A DNA stretch of 64,000 bases from JAUASW01 sp036880965. GTDB lineage: Bacteria; Pseudomonadota; Gammaproteobacteria; Burkholderiales; Burkholderiaceae_C. Position 1 is the first letter of the stretch. Every line of letters starts with the position of its first letter. The stretch is from NCBI RefSeq assembly GCF_036880965.1, contig NZ_JBAJMV010000001.1:372001-436000 (forward strand), read 5' to 3'. The notes below the pieces were generated by a model, which was not told the DNA's origin, did no database searches, and saw nothing but the letters and a program-made list of their open reading frames with translations. Below, one piece after another: positions 1 through 7,531 of the stretch. The position numbers and the translations under genes were made by a program.

Positions 1-1012
1 AGCCCGCATCAAGCTCGATGCTGCCCCCTGGAGCGCAGCCAAGCTGGTCCGCAAGAGCGCCAAACATGGTGCCTGGATCGGATTGGCGCTAGTCACCGGT
101 TTCAGCTTCGTCGGCTATTTCACGCCAATCCGAACGCTGGCATCAAGCCTGCCCACCCTCGGCCCCTGGGAGCTGTTCTGGGTGCTGTTCTACGCTGGCG
201 CAACCTACGGCAATGCCGGCTGGCTGCGTGAGCAGATGTGCAAGTACATCTGCCCTTACGCGCGTTTCCAGAGCGCGCTGATCGACGCCGACTCGCTGAT
301 CATCAGCTACGACGCCCGGCGCGGAGAACCGCGCGGCGCCCGCTCCAAGAAGAGTGCCGAGTTGCTCGCACAGGGCACGGGCGACTGCATCGACTGCACG
401 CTCTGTGTGCAAGTCTGCCCGACCGGCATCGACATCCGCAAGGGGCTGCAGAATGAATGCATCGGCTGTGCCGCTTGCATTGACGTGTGTGACCAGGTGA
501 TGGACAAGATCAGCGCGCCGCGCGGCCTGATTCGCTACGCCACAGAAAACGGCGTGGCCGGCGGCTGGACACGAGCACAGATGATGCGCAGGGCGCTGCG
601 GCCGCGCGTGCTGATCTACGGCTCAGCACTCGCGGCCATGCTGATGGCTTTCGGCTGGACTCTGACGCACCGGCAGGACCTGGTGATCGATGTGATCAAG
701 GACCGAAACACGCTGGCACGCCAGGTAGGCGACGGCGAAACTGAAAACGTCTACCGACTGCAACTGATCAACCGCACGGAGCGGCCGCTGCGCCTCACAC
801 TGAGCGCCAGCGGCCTTCCGGGTCTGCAGTTGCAGACAGTCGGCACGGTGACAGTGCCTCCGGCAGCCATTGTGGCGCTGCCGGTGCAGTTGCGCCTGCC
901 TCACAGCCCGGCGCTGGCGTCGGGTGCTCACGAAGTGCGGCTGCAAGCCCGTAACCAAGAGCAACTCAACACCACGTTCGAAGCCAAGGCGAGCTTCTAC
1001 CTGCCGCACTAG
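1..1012 (+). CDS. ccoG: CcoG/FixG-family polyferredoxin (5' end outside window)
   Basis: The reading frame is open from base 2 to the stop at 1010-1012, so the true start lies upstream of the window. The visible protein has a membrane segment, a CKYICPY cysteine motif typical of the CcoG/FixG/RdxA integral-membrane ferredoxins, and two 4Fe-4S clusters of ferredoxin type (CIDCTLCVQVCP and CIGCAACIDVC). A further membrane helix near 'LIYGSALAAMLMAFGW' is followed by a periplasmic immunoglobulin-like tail, the FixG C-terminal domain. The family serves in copper reduction and maturation of cbb3-type cytochrome c oxidase, in line with the neighbouring microaerobic/denitrification genes. nnrS starts 4 bases after the stop. 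Assignment is by motif and domain order. Confidence 0.93.
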   Translation, partial: ARIKLDAAPWSAAKLVRKSAKHGAWIGLALVTGFSFVGYFTPIRTLASSLPTLGPWELFWVLFYAGATYGNAGWLREQMCKYICPYARFQSALIDADSLIISYDARRGEPRGARSKKSAELLAQGTGDCIDCTLCVQVCPTGIDIRKGLQNECIGCAACIDVCDQVMDKISAPRGLIRYATENGVAGGWTRAQMMRRALRPRVLIYGSALAAMLMAFGWTLTHRQDLVIDVIKDRNTLARQVGDGETENVYRLQLINRTERPLRLTLSASGLPGLQLQTVGTVTVPPAAIVALPVQLRLPHSPALASGAHEVRLQARNQEQLNTTFEAKASFYLPH

Positions 1013-1016
1013 CACC

Positions 1017-2204
1017 ATGCGTGCGGATCCTCTGATCGCACCACACCGTCCGCTCTTTCTAGTCGGCGGCCTTTTGTGGGTAAGCAGTACGGTATGGTGG
1101 ATGGTGCAGCTATGGGAGCCGACCTCTACGCCACTGGACGTCACGATCTTGCACGGCTTGCTGATGGGTTTGAGCTTCATGCCCTGCTTCATCGCCGGCT
1201 TTTGCTTCACGACGGTACCGCGTTGGCTGGGCTTGCCCCCGGTGGACGCACGCCGACTGAGCGCCAGCGTCACGGCACTCCTGCTGGGCTGGCTGCTGGT
1301 GCTGGCGGCGGCTGGCCCGCTGGCGAGCATGACGCTGCTGACCTGGGGGCTCGCGTTGGCAGCCCTGGGCTTGGCCGGACTCTCCGGCCAACTGCTGGGC
1401 CTGTGTCGCCGGGGCGCAGCTGGTGATGCTCATCATGCCTATGCCGTGACGTCCGGCCTGGCCGTGTGCGCCCTGGCCTTGGCACTGGCAGCGGCCGGCG
1501 CAGCGCTGATGCAGCCACTGTTGATTCGCCAGGCTGCGCGCCTGGGCCTGTGGTTCGGTGTCGCCACGGTGTTTGCCGTCGCCTTGCAACGACTGAGTCC
1601 CTTCCTGCACCAGCAGGGCAAGCGCGCACCGTGGCTGTTGATACTACTGCTGCTGGGAACTTGGCTCCGCGGTGGGCTGGATCTGGCAGCGCCCTGGCTC
1701 GCCGCGCCGCCGGCGTGGATGACCATGCCAGCGGCACTGGCCTGCATGGGCCTCGCGGCTGTGCTGCTGAAGGCAAGCCTGCGTCGAGAGCTGGCTGCTG
1801 CACTAAGGACACCGCTGCTGGCCCAGTTGCATCTGGGAATCCTGTGGCTGGCCCTGAGCTTCGCACTGGAAGCCGCGGCGCTGCTGCTGACCAGCTTTGG
1901 CCAGGCCGGTCGGCTGGGACTGCTGCCACTGCACGCGCTGAGCCTGGGCTTCATGGGAACCACGCTGCTGGCTATGGTCAGCCGGGTCAGCGCCGTCCAG
2001 CACGGCCGAAGCATTGCGGTGGATGCGCTGCTGTGGGCCCTGCAGTGCCTGCTGCAGGCCTCGACGCTCGCCCGCATGCTCGGGGCCATGGCCCCCGAGA
2101 TGCTGGGGCCAGCGGCCGGCGGATTCGCGCTGCTCGCGGTGGGATGGACCCTACGCTACGGCCCCTGGCTGCTGCGCGGCCGAACGAAACCAGCAAAGGA
2201 CTGA
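1017..2204 (+). CDS. nnrS: NnrS family haem-copper membrane protein
   Basis: This is a 395-residue polytopic membrane protein with about 12 hydrophobic helices. It opens with 'PHRPLFLVGGL', and the segments 'LHGLLMGLSFMPCFIAGF' and 'LPLHALSLGFMGTTLLAM' match the conserved helices of NnrS. NnrS is a haem- and copper-containing inner-membrane protein linked to nitric oxide tolerance during denitrification. The start chosen is ATG 1017, four bases after ccoG, because the family N-terminus begins there; the longer upstream frame runs inside ccoG. The next gene follows after four bases, so an operon with the DUF59 gene is likely. The family call is firm; the physiological role is known from relatives. 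Confidence 0.9.
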   Translation: MRADPLIAPHRPLFLVGGLLWVSSTVWWMVQLWEPTSTPLDVTILHGLLMGLSFMPCFIAGFCFTTVPRWLGLPPVDARRLSASVTALLLGWLLVLAAAGPLASMTLLTWGLALAALGLAGLSGQLLGLCRRGAAGDAHHAYAVTSGLAVCALALALAAAGAALMQPLLIRQAARLGLWFGVATVFAVALQRLSPFLHQQGKRAPWLLILLLLGTWLRGGLDLAAPWLAAPPAWMTMPAALACMGLAAVLLKASLRRELAAALRTPLLAQLHLGILWLALSFALEAAALLLTSFGQAGRLGLLPLHALSLGFMGTTLLAMVSRVSAVQHGRSIAVDALLWALQCLLQASTLARMLGAMAPEMLGPAAGGFALLAVGWTLRYGPWLLRGRTKPAKD

Positions 2205-2208
2205 AATC

Positions 2209-2538
2209 ATGAACGAGATGGCGCTGAGTGCATTGCACATCGAGGCCATGCGGGCGCTCGGCCAGGTGGCCGATCCAGAGATTGGAGAAAGCATCGTGGC
2301 GCTGGGCCTGGTGGAGCGCTTGACACTGACCCCGGGCCGGGCAGAGCTGATCCTGCTGCCCACAAGCGCCACTTGCCCGATGGCCGACCAGCTGATCGAC
2401 GATGCTGGCTGCGCGCTGGAGCGCCTGTGCCCCGCCGGCTGGGTCATTGAGGTCGACATGGACTGGGACGGCATCTGGACGCCAGAGCGCATGACGCCTG
2501 AGTTGCGCGCCCGCTTCGGATGGACGGGTAGGCCATGA
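2209..2538 (+). CDS. DUF59/MIP18-family metal-sulfur cluster assembly-like protein
   Basis: A 109-residue soluble protein begins at ATG 2209 behind an AAAGGA ribosome-binding site. The pattern 'LGQVADPEIGESIVALGLVERL' followed by 'TSATCPMADQLIDD' and a C-terminal 'WDGIWTPERM' is the DUF59 (MIP18/PaaD/SufT) fold. The conserved cysteine sits in the TCPM loop. Relatives help assemble Fe-S clusters; small DUF59 genes are frequent beside nnrS and nor/nos loci. The stop overlaps the start of the next gene by four bases (ATGA), so the two are translationally coupled. Its precise target is not visible. Confidence 0.8.
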   Translation: MNEMALSALHIEAMRALGQVADPEIGESIVALGLVERLTLTPGRAELILLPTSATCPMADQLIDDAGCALERLCPAGWVIEVDMDWDGIWTPERMTPELRARFGWTGRP

Positions 2539-3605
2539 ATATCTCGGCGCGTCCACCGCGACTGGCGCTGGCCGGCTGCGCCTTACTCGCCGTGCTGAAC
2601 CTCATATGCGGTCTGGGCGGCGGCCTGCAGCGCCTGGGCAGCCTCAGCATCGAAGGTCCACTGGCCCGCCAGGCCCTGCTGATGCATGGAGCGCTGATGA
2701 TGGCCGGCTTCTTTGGAAGCGTGATTGCACTGGAACGGGTGGCGGCGCTGCGACGCGGACTCTGGGTTCCGCTCACAGCCTCGCTGGGGGGGGTGCTGGC
2801 CCTGTCAGGAGCTTGGCTGCCGGCACAGATCGCCTGGGTTGTCAGCGCGACTGGCTTGTGCGGGCTGTATCTGTGGGCCGGTCACACGCGCGCCTGGTCG
2901 TTGCCCCTGGCGGTGGAAGCCAGCGGCGCGCTGGCGCTGCTGGGCGCAGCACTGACCCTGAAGTGGGGAGAGCTCGAGGCGGCGCGCTGGGGCTGGAGCC
3001 TGTTCCTGGTTCTGACCATCGCCGGCGAGCGCCGCGAGCTGATGCGCTTCATCGCACTGCCTGCCTGGGCTAGCCGGGCCTTCCTTCTGGGCTGGGCTTC
3101 GTTCGCGACCTTGCCGCTGCTGCTGTGGCTGGCGCCGGAGCACGCAGCGAAGCTGGGCTGGAGTCTGTTGGGTCTGCTCGGTTTGTGGCTGCTGCGCTTC
3201 GATCTGGCGCGCCTGCAGTGGCGCGCGCCCGGCTGGGCTGGGCACACGGCAATCTGTCTGTTGGTCGGCTATGGCTGGCTGCTGGCGGCTGCTGGTGCCG
3301 GTCTGGCAAACCTTGGCATCGCCTGGCATCTGCTGTGGCTGGGCTTCGTGTTCGCGATGGTGTTCGGCCATGCGCCCCTGATGCTGCCACCTCTGGCCGG
3401 GCTGCGGCCCCGGCACAGCCCTTGGGCCTTGCTAGCGCTGGGCATCATGGGCCTGAGCCTGGCCCTGCGCACAATGGCGACGCTGCGCGGCTGGCCGTCC
3501 GCCTTGGCTCTCGCCGGCGCCGGCCATGCCTTGGCACTGCTGGTCTTCGGACTGACTATGGCGCGTCTATGCCGACGCCAGCCGGCCGCGCAAGCCTGGC
3601 GATAG
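2535..3605 (+). CDS. Polytopic membrane protein of the nnrS neighbourhood, function unknown
   Basis: This 356-residue protein is made almost entirely of hydrophobic helices (about 10-11). A conserved-looking helix 'MHGALMMAGFFGSVIALER' and a later 'GFVFAMVFGHAPLMLPPL' carry His residues inside the membrane, reminiscent of haem- or metal-binding helices in NnrS-type proteins. No signal peptide or soluble domain is evident. It is coupled to the DUF59 gene by an ATGA overlap and overlaps the 3' end of the opposite apbE gene by 39 bases, a tail-to-tail arrangement. I do not recognise a named family; a role in nitrogen-oxide metabolism is inferred only from position. Confidence 0.75.
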   Translation: MNISARPPRLALAGCALLAVLNLICGLGGGLQRLGSLSIEGPLARQALLMHGALMMAGFFGSVIALERVAALRRGLWVPLTASLGGVLALSGAWLPAQIAWVVSATGLCGLYLWAGHTRAWSLPLAVEASGALALLGAALTLKWGELEAARWGWSLFLVLTIAGERRELMRFIALPAWASRAFLLGWASFATLPLLLWLAPEHAAKLGWSLLGLLGLWLLRFDLARLQWRAPGWAGHTAICLLVGYGWLLAAAGAGLANLGIAWHLLWLGFVFAMVFGHAPLMLPPLAGLRPRHSPWALLALGIMGLSLALRTMATLRGWPSALALAGAGHALALLVFGLTMARLCRRQPAAQAWR

Positions 3606-4583
3606 CCACAGGCCCTGCGGGCCAGCCAGCATGGCCTCTACGCCCGGCATGGCCGCCAACCAACGCCTTGCCATCGGCGCGCCTGCCACCATCATGGCTG
3701 CGCCCCAGCCATTGACAGCCTCGACATCCCGCGCCACCAGCGCCAGGCCTTGCAGGCCCTGGCTAGGCTGGCCGTTGCGCGGGTCCAGGATGTGGTGGTA
3801 GCGACGACCGCCCAGGTCAAAGCCGCGCTCGTAATCGCCAGAGGCCGCAACCACGCCGCCGGACAGGCTCAGCACACCCAGCAACTGAGCCGGCTCGCGC
3901 GGGTCGCGCAGACCGATGCGCCAGTCGCGCCCCTGCAGCTGGCCGCTGCACAGCACATCACCACCGCCGTTGATCAGGGCGTCGCGAATACCCATGGACT
4001 GCAGGGAGCGAAGCCCGGCCTGCAGAATCGGAAGCTTGGCGATGCCGCCCAGATCCAGACGCATGCCGGGACGGCGCAGGCGCGCGCTCAAGGTCGCGCT
4101 ATCGAGCTGCAGATCGCGGTAGTCCACCAGGCGCTGCTGACGCCGCAAGGCGCTGGCTTCGGCCATGTGCGCCTGCCCCGGCTCAAAACCCCAGTCGGCA
4201 TAGGCGCCGACCGTGAGGTCGAAATGTCCTTCGCTGTCACGCGCCAGCTGCTGTCCGGCCAGCAAGACCTGCATCAACTCCGGCGCCACTGGCACGGCCG
4301 CAGTTCCAGCGGCGCGCGCCAAAGCTGACACCTGGCTGGCGCTGCGATAGCGGCTCATCATCTCGCTCTGGCGCAGCATCTCGCGCCAAGCCGCGCCAAG
4401 CGCCTGGCGGCGCAGGTCAGCATCGGGGTGCGAGACGGTGATGTCAACCTGGGTGCCCAGCAGCGGTGCCGAGGCGCGCTGCACGGATCCGCCGTTGGCC
4501 ATCACCTGGCGCGGCAGCAATGCCACCGCCAGCAGGCCGAGGACCAGCGGCCGACGCCGCAACATCATCATCTGCCCGCTCAT
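3567..4583 (-). CDS. nosX: ApbE/NosX-family FAD:protein FMN transferase
   Basis: A 338-residue secreted protein with N-terminal signal segment 'RRRPLVLGLLAVALLPRQVMA'. It carries the ApbE landmarks: 'PLLGTQVDIT' near the N-terminus, 'DLGGIAK', 'NGGGDVLCSG' and 'HHILDPRNGQP'. ApbE proteins attach FMN covalently to Thr of target flavoproteins. In nos loci the NosX member flavinylates NosR, whose SGAT acceptor motif is present in this window. The start at 4583 (MSGQMMM) is preferred over 4634 because the latter overlaps the cytochrome gene. It lies 4 bases downstream of that gene and is probably co-transcribed with it, away from nosZ. Confidence 0.88.
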   Translation of the reverse strand: MSGQMMMLRRRPLVLGLLAVALLPRQVMANGGSVQRASAPLLGTQVDITVSHPDADLRRQALGAAWREMLRQSEMMSRYRSASQVSALARAAGTAAVPVAPELMQVLLAGQQLARDSEGHFDLTVGAYADWGFEPGQAHMAEASALRRQQRLVDYRDLQLDSATLSARLRRPGMRLDLGGIAKLPILQAGLRSLQSMGIRDALINGGGDVLCSGQLQGRDWRIGLRDPREPAQLLGVLSLSGGVVAASGDYERGFDLGGRRYHHILDPRNGQPSQGLQGLALVARDVEAVNGWGAAMMVAGAPMARRWLAAMPGVEAMLAGPQGLWLSPGLRGRLASA

Positions 4584-4587
4584 GACA

Positions 4588-4977
4588 TCAGCGCGACAGC
4601 GCCACCATGTGGTCGACTGCGGCCTTGACTTCATCGTCGCTGAGCGTGGCGCCGCCGCCGCGCGCAGGCATCATGCCCTTAGCGCCGGTGAAGCCCTCGA
4701 TCGCGTGCTTGTAGAGCACATCGTTGCCTTGGGCAAAGCGCGGACCCCAGTCGGCCTTGTCACCCGGCTTTGGGGCTCCGGCCACGCCAGCAGCGTGGCA
4801 CATGGCGCAAGTCTTGCCATAGACGCTCTTGCCCAGCGCGTTTTCGGCCACTGGAGCCGGCGCGGGCACTGCTGCCGCGACCGGCGCGGGCGTCGCCGTC
4901 GGGGCAGATTCCTGTTTTCCACAGGCGGCAAGACCCAGCAAGGCCAGGCCAAGGAAAGTGGTGCTGATGATCTTCAT
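4588..4977 (-). CDS. Lipoprotein c-type cytochrome (c5/NosC-like)
   Basis: The 129-residue precursor starts at ATG 4977 with a lipoprotein signal ending in LAAC, so Cys becomes the lipidated N-terminus. An Ala/Pro-rich linker leads to one class-I cytochrome c domain: haem site CAMCH, a 'MMPARGGG' loop whose Met is the likely axial ligand, and the C-terminal helix 'LSDDEVKAAVDHMV' typical of cytochrome c5/c555. It probably delivers electrons to nitrous oxide reductase, as small cytochromes of nos clusters do. The longer start at 5043 would place residues ahead of a complete signal peptide. It is divergent from the nosZ operon. Confidence 0.88.
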   Translation of the reverse strand: MKIISTTFLGLALLGLAACGKQESAPTATPAPVAAAVPAPAPVAENALGKSVYGKTCAMCHAAGVAGAPKPGDKADWGPRFAQGNDVLYKHAIEGFTGAKGMMPARGGGATLSDDEVKAAVDHMVALSR

Positions 4978-5164
4978 GTGGGAACTGACGCTCAGTTGAA
5001 ACATGCGCGGATTCTGCGAGCTAGCGAACTCCTGCACCAGCACATTGTTATATCAACGATACATATTATTGGATTAATTGCGAATCTTGAACTGCTTCAA
5101 GGACAGCTTCACCGTCGGTAGCGAGGATGCGCCCGTCTCCTGCCCTTGCACTCCAGTTCCCAAC
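4978..5164 (+). promoter_or_regulatory. Divergent intergenic region between cytochrome/nosX and nosZ operons
   Basis: This 187-base gap separates the leftward cytochrome gene from the rightward DUF2946-nosZ operon and should hold both promoters. It has a strikingly AT-rich core at about 5041-5092. An imperfect dyad TTGTTATATCAA at 5045-5056 resembles half-sites of FNR/Dnr-type regulators, but its spacing is two bases too short for the TTGAT-N4-ATCAA consensus. An assignment to an oxygen- or NO-responsive regulator is therefore only suggestive. Confidence 0.4.
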
Positions 5165-5548
5165 ATGCGCACCCTACAGCTATCGCACTTGCGCAGACCT
5201 TGTGTCTGCCGCTGGCTGCTTGGCTGCCTGCTGTTGAGCTGGTGCTTGGCTTATGCCGCGCCGCTGATCCATCCCGCGGCGCTGGACTTGGTCTGCAGCA
5301 GCGCGGGCGGCCTGCGTCTGGTCGATCTGTCGACCGGCGAGGAAGCCTCCTCGTCCATGCCCGACTGCGCACTCTGCCTCACAGGCGGGGGCCCGCCTCC
5401 AGCCTCAGCTTGGCTGCCAGATTTCATTCCGCCGGGCCCGCCCACGCTGGGCCTTAGACAGCGATTCACCCTCACCGTTGCCAGCGCCGCGCCGCCGCCA
5501 GCGCGCGCGCCCCCCCTGTTCTCTGAAATTTTCCCCCGAGAGGTATGA
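5165..5548 (+). CDS. DUF2946-like small secreted or membrane protein
   Basis: A 127-residue protein whose N-terminal helix 'WLLGCLLLSWCLAYAAPLIHP' looks like a signal or anchor. It is followed by a short conserved Cys pair in 'MPDCALCLTGG' and a Pro-rich tail ending 'LFSEIFPREV'. The CxxC after a Met-Pro and the overall size fit DUF2946 proteins, which are common next to copper and nos genes and may bind copper. ATG 5165 is chosen because the signal-like helix follows directly; 5078 would add an unrelated leader. Its stop overlaps the nosZ start by four bases, so it is the first gene of the nosZ transcript. The role is unproven. Confidence 0.6.
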   Translation: MRTLQLSHLRRPCVCRWLLGCLLLSWCLAYAAPLIHPAALDLVCSSAGGLRLVDLSTGEEASSSMPDCALCLTGGGPPPASAWLPDFIPPGPPTLGLRQRFTLTVASAAPPPARAPPLFSEIFPREV

Positions 5549-7476
5549 CCATGAAAGAAGACAAGAAGACCGTCATCGACACCGTGCCCGCAGGCATGGC
5601 CCGCCGCCGCTTCATCAACACCGCAGCACTGACCGGCCTGACGCTGGGGGTTGCAGCCTGCGCAGAGAAGAAGCCCGAAGCTGGCGCGCCAGCGGCAGCC
5701 GGCTCGGCACCCGCCGCGGCACACGGAGCGAATAGCACGCACCTGAAACCTGGTGAGCTGGACAGCTATTACGGCCTGTGGAGCGGTGGTCATACCGGTG
5801 ACATGCGCGTTCTCGGTCTGCCCTCCGGCCGCGAGCTGCTGCGTATCCCCTGCTTCGTTCCCGATGCACTGGTGGGCTGGGGCCACACCAACGAGTCGAA
5901 GAAGATCATGGGCACCAAGGCCGACGGCTCGCTGCGCTACTCAGTCGGCGACACCCACCACACGCACGCCTCCTACAAGGACGGTAACTACGACGGCCGC
6001 TACGCCTGGATCAACGACAAGATCAACAGCCGCATCGCCCGTATCCGTTTGGACTACTTCGTCTGCGACAAGATCACGCAACTGCCCAATGTGCAGGGCT
6101 TCCACGGCATCTTCCCGGACAAGCGCGACCCGGTCGATCCGGCGATCAACTACACCACGCGTGTGTTCTGCGGTGGCGAGTTCGGTATCCCGCTGCCCAA
6201 CGCAGGCACTGAGGATTCGAGCAAGTACCGCTCACTGTTCAGCTGCGTCGATGCGGAGACCATGCAGGTGCGCTGGCAAGTGCTGATCGACGGCAACTGC
6301 GACCTGGTAGCGACTTCCTATGACGGCAAGCTGGCAGCGTCGAACCAGTACAACACCGAGATGGGTGCCAAGTACGAGGACATGATGTCCGCCGAGCGCG
6401 ACGCCTGCATCTTCTTCAACATCGCGCGCATCGAAGAAGCAGTGAAGGCCGGCAAGTTCAAGACCTTCGGCAACTCCAAGGTGCCGGTGGTGGACGGAAC
6501 CCATGAAGCCAACAAGGATCCGAAGAGCGCCCTGACTGCCTATGTGTCGGTGCCCAAGAATCCGCACGGCGTCAACGCCAGCCCGGACCAGAAGTATTTC
6601 ATCTGCGCCGGCAAGCTATCACCCACCGCTACGGTGATTGAGCTGGCCAAGGTGCTGGAGTGGTTCGACGGCAAGCTCGAGAAGATCGACGGCGCGATCG
6701 CCGCCGAAGTCGAGATCGGCCTGGGCCCCCTGCACACGGCCTTCGACGGCCGCGGCAACGCCTACACCACGCTGTTCCTCGACAGCCAGATCGTCAAGTG
6801 GAACGTCGAAAAGGCGATCGCCTTCCACAAGGGCGACAAGAACGCCAAATACGTCGTCGATCGTCTGGACGTGCAATATCAGCCGGGCCACATCAACGGC
6901 TCGCAGTCCGAGACCATCGCCGCCGACGGCAAGTATCTGGCGGTGGGCTGCAAGTTCTCCAAGGACCGCTTCTTGCCCGTGGGTCCGCTGCACGCTGAGA
7001 ACGAGCAGATCATCGACATGTCGGGCGAGAAGATGGTGCTGCTGGCCGACCACCCGGTGCGTGGCGAGCCGCATGACTTCATCATCTTCAAGCGCGATCT
7101 GGTCAAGCCCAAGCAGGTCTATGCACTGGACGACTTCCCGAACGCGGTGAAGGATCCGAAGGAATCCGGCGTGGTCCGCAACGGCAAGAAGGTCACCGTG
7201 AAGATGACTTCGCAGGCGCCAGCCTTCTCGCTGCGCGAGTTCAAGGTCAAGAAGGGCGACGAGGTCACGCTGATCCTGACCAATCTGGACAAGATCGAGG
7301 ACTTGACGCACGGCTTCGCCATTCCGAACCACGACGTCAACTTCATCGTCAATCCGCAGGAGACGGCCTCGGTCACCTTCACAGCCGGTGAACCCGGCGT
7401 GTACTGGTGCTACTGCACGCACTTCTGCCATGCACTGCACCTTGAGATGCGCACTCGCATGATTGTGGAAGCCTGA
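5545..7476 (+). CDS. nosZ: Nitrous-oxide reductase, clade I (Tat-dependent)
   Basis: This 643-residue enzyme reduces N2O to N2 in the periplasm. A twin-arginine signal (ARRRFINTAALTG) precedes a beta-propeller with the CuZ-site histidine segments 'GDTHHTHASY', 'GFHGIFPD', 'KNPHGVNASPD', 'GPLHTAFDG' and 'GEPHDF'. The C-terminal cupredoxin domain has the CuA ligands in 'CYCTHFCHALHLEM'. The Tat signal is followed by VAAC at residues 36-39, a possible lipobox, and an Ala/Pro-rich linker, so membrane anchoring is conceivable. The start at 5545 overlaps the DUF2946 stop; ATG 5551 is an alternative two codons on. nosR follows after a 55-base gap with a hairpin. Confidence 0.97.
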   Translation: MTMKEDKKTVIDTVPAGMARRRFINTAALTGLTLGVAACAEKKPEAGAPAAAGSAPAAAHGANSTHLKPGELDSYYGLWSGGHTGDMRVLGLPSGRELLRIPCFVPDALVGWGHTNESKKIMGTKADGSLRYSVGDTHHTHASYKDGNYDGRYAWINDKINSRIARIRLDYFVCDKITQLPNVQGFHGIFPDKRDPVDPAINYTTRVFCGGEFGIPLPNAGTEDSSKYRSLFSCVDAETMQVRWQVLIDGNCDLVATSYDGKLAASNQYNTEMGAKYEDMMSAERDACIFFNIARIEEAVKAGKFKTFGNSKVPVVDGTHEANKDPKSALTAYVSVPKNPHGVNASPDQKYFICAGKLSPTATVIELAKVLEWFDGKLEKIDGAIAAEVEIGLGPLHTAFDGRGNAYTTLFLDSQIVKWNVEKAIAFHKGDKNAKYVVDRLDVQYQPGHINGSQSETIAADGKYLAVGCKFSKDRFLPVGPLHAENEQIIDMSGEKMVLLADHPVRGEPHDFIIFKRDLVKPKQVYALDDFPNAVKDPKESGVVRNGKKVTVKMTSQAPAFSLREFKVKKGDEVTLILTNLDKIEDLTHGFAIPNHDVNFIVNPQETASVTFTAGEPGVYWCYCTHFCHALHLEMRTRMIVEA

Positions 7477-7485
7477 TGAGGGAGC

Positions 7486-7518
7486 GGCCGCGTCCCGTTT
7501 CGAGCACGGGGCGCGGTC
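7486..7518 (+). promoter_or_regulatory. Intercistronic hairpin between nosZ and nosR
   Basis: Bases 7486-7498 pair with 7506-7518 to form a 13-bp, GC-rich stem (two G.U pairs) with a 7-base loop. No T-run follows, so it is more likely an mRNA-processing or stabilising element, or a partial terminator, than a full terminator. It could set the ratio of the abundant NosZ enzyme to the downstream maturation proteins. Confidence 0.55.
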
Positions 7519-7531
7519 CGAGGACATAACA

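Noticed and set aside
5045..5056. FNR/Dnr-type operator ahead of nosZ
   Set aside because: The dyad TTGTTATATCAA is two bases too short for TTGAT-N4-ATCAA, so I did not list it as a site.
6619..7527. 302-codon antisense frame across nosZ
   Set aside because: It lies wholly opposite nosZ, has shadow-type composition and no family pattern.
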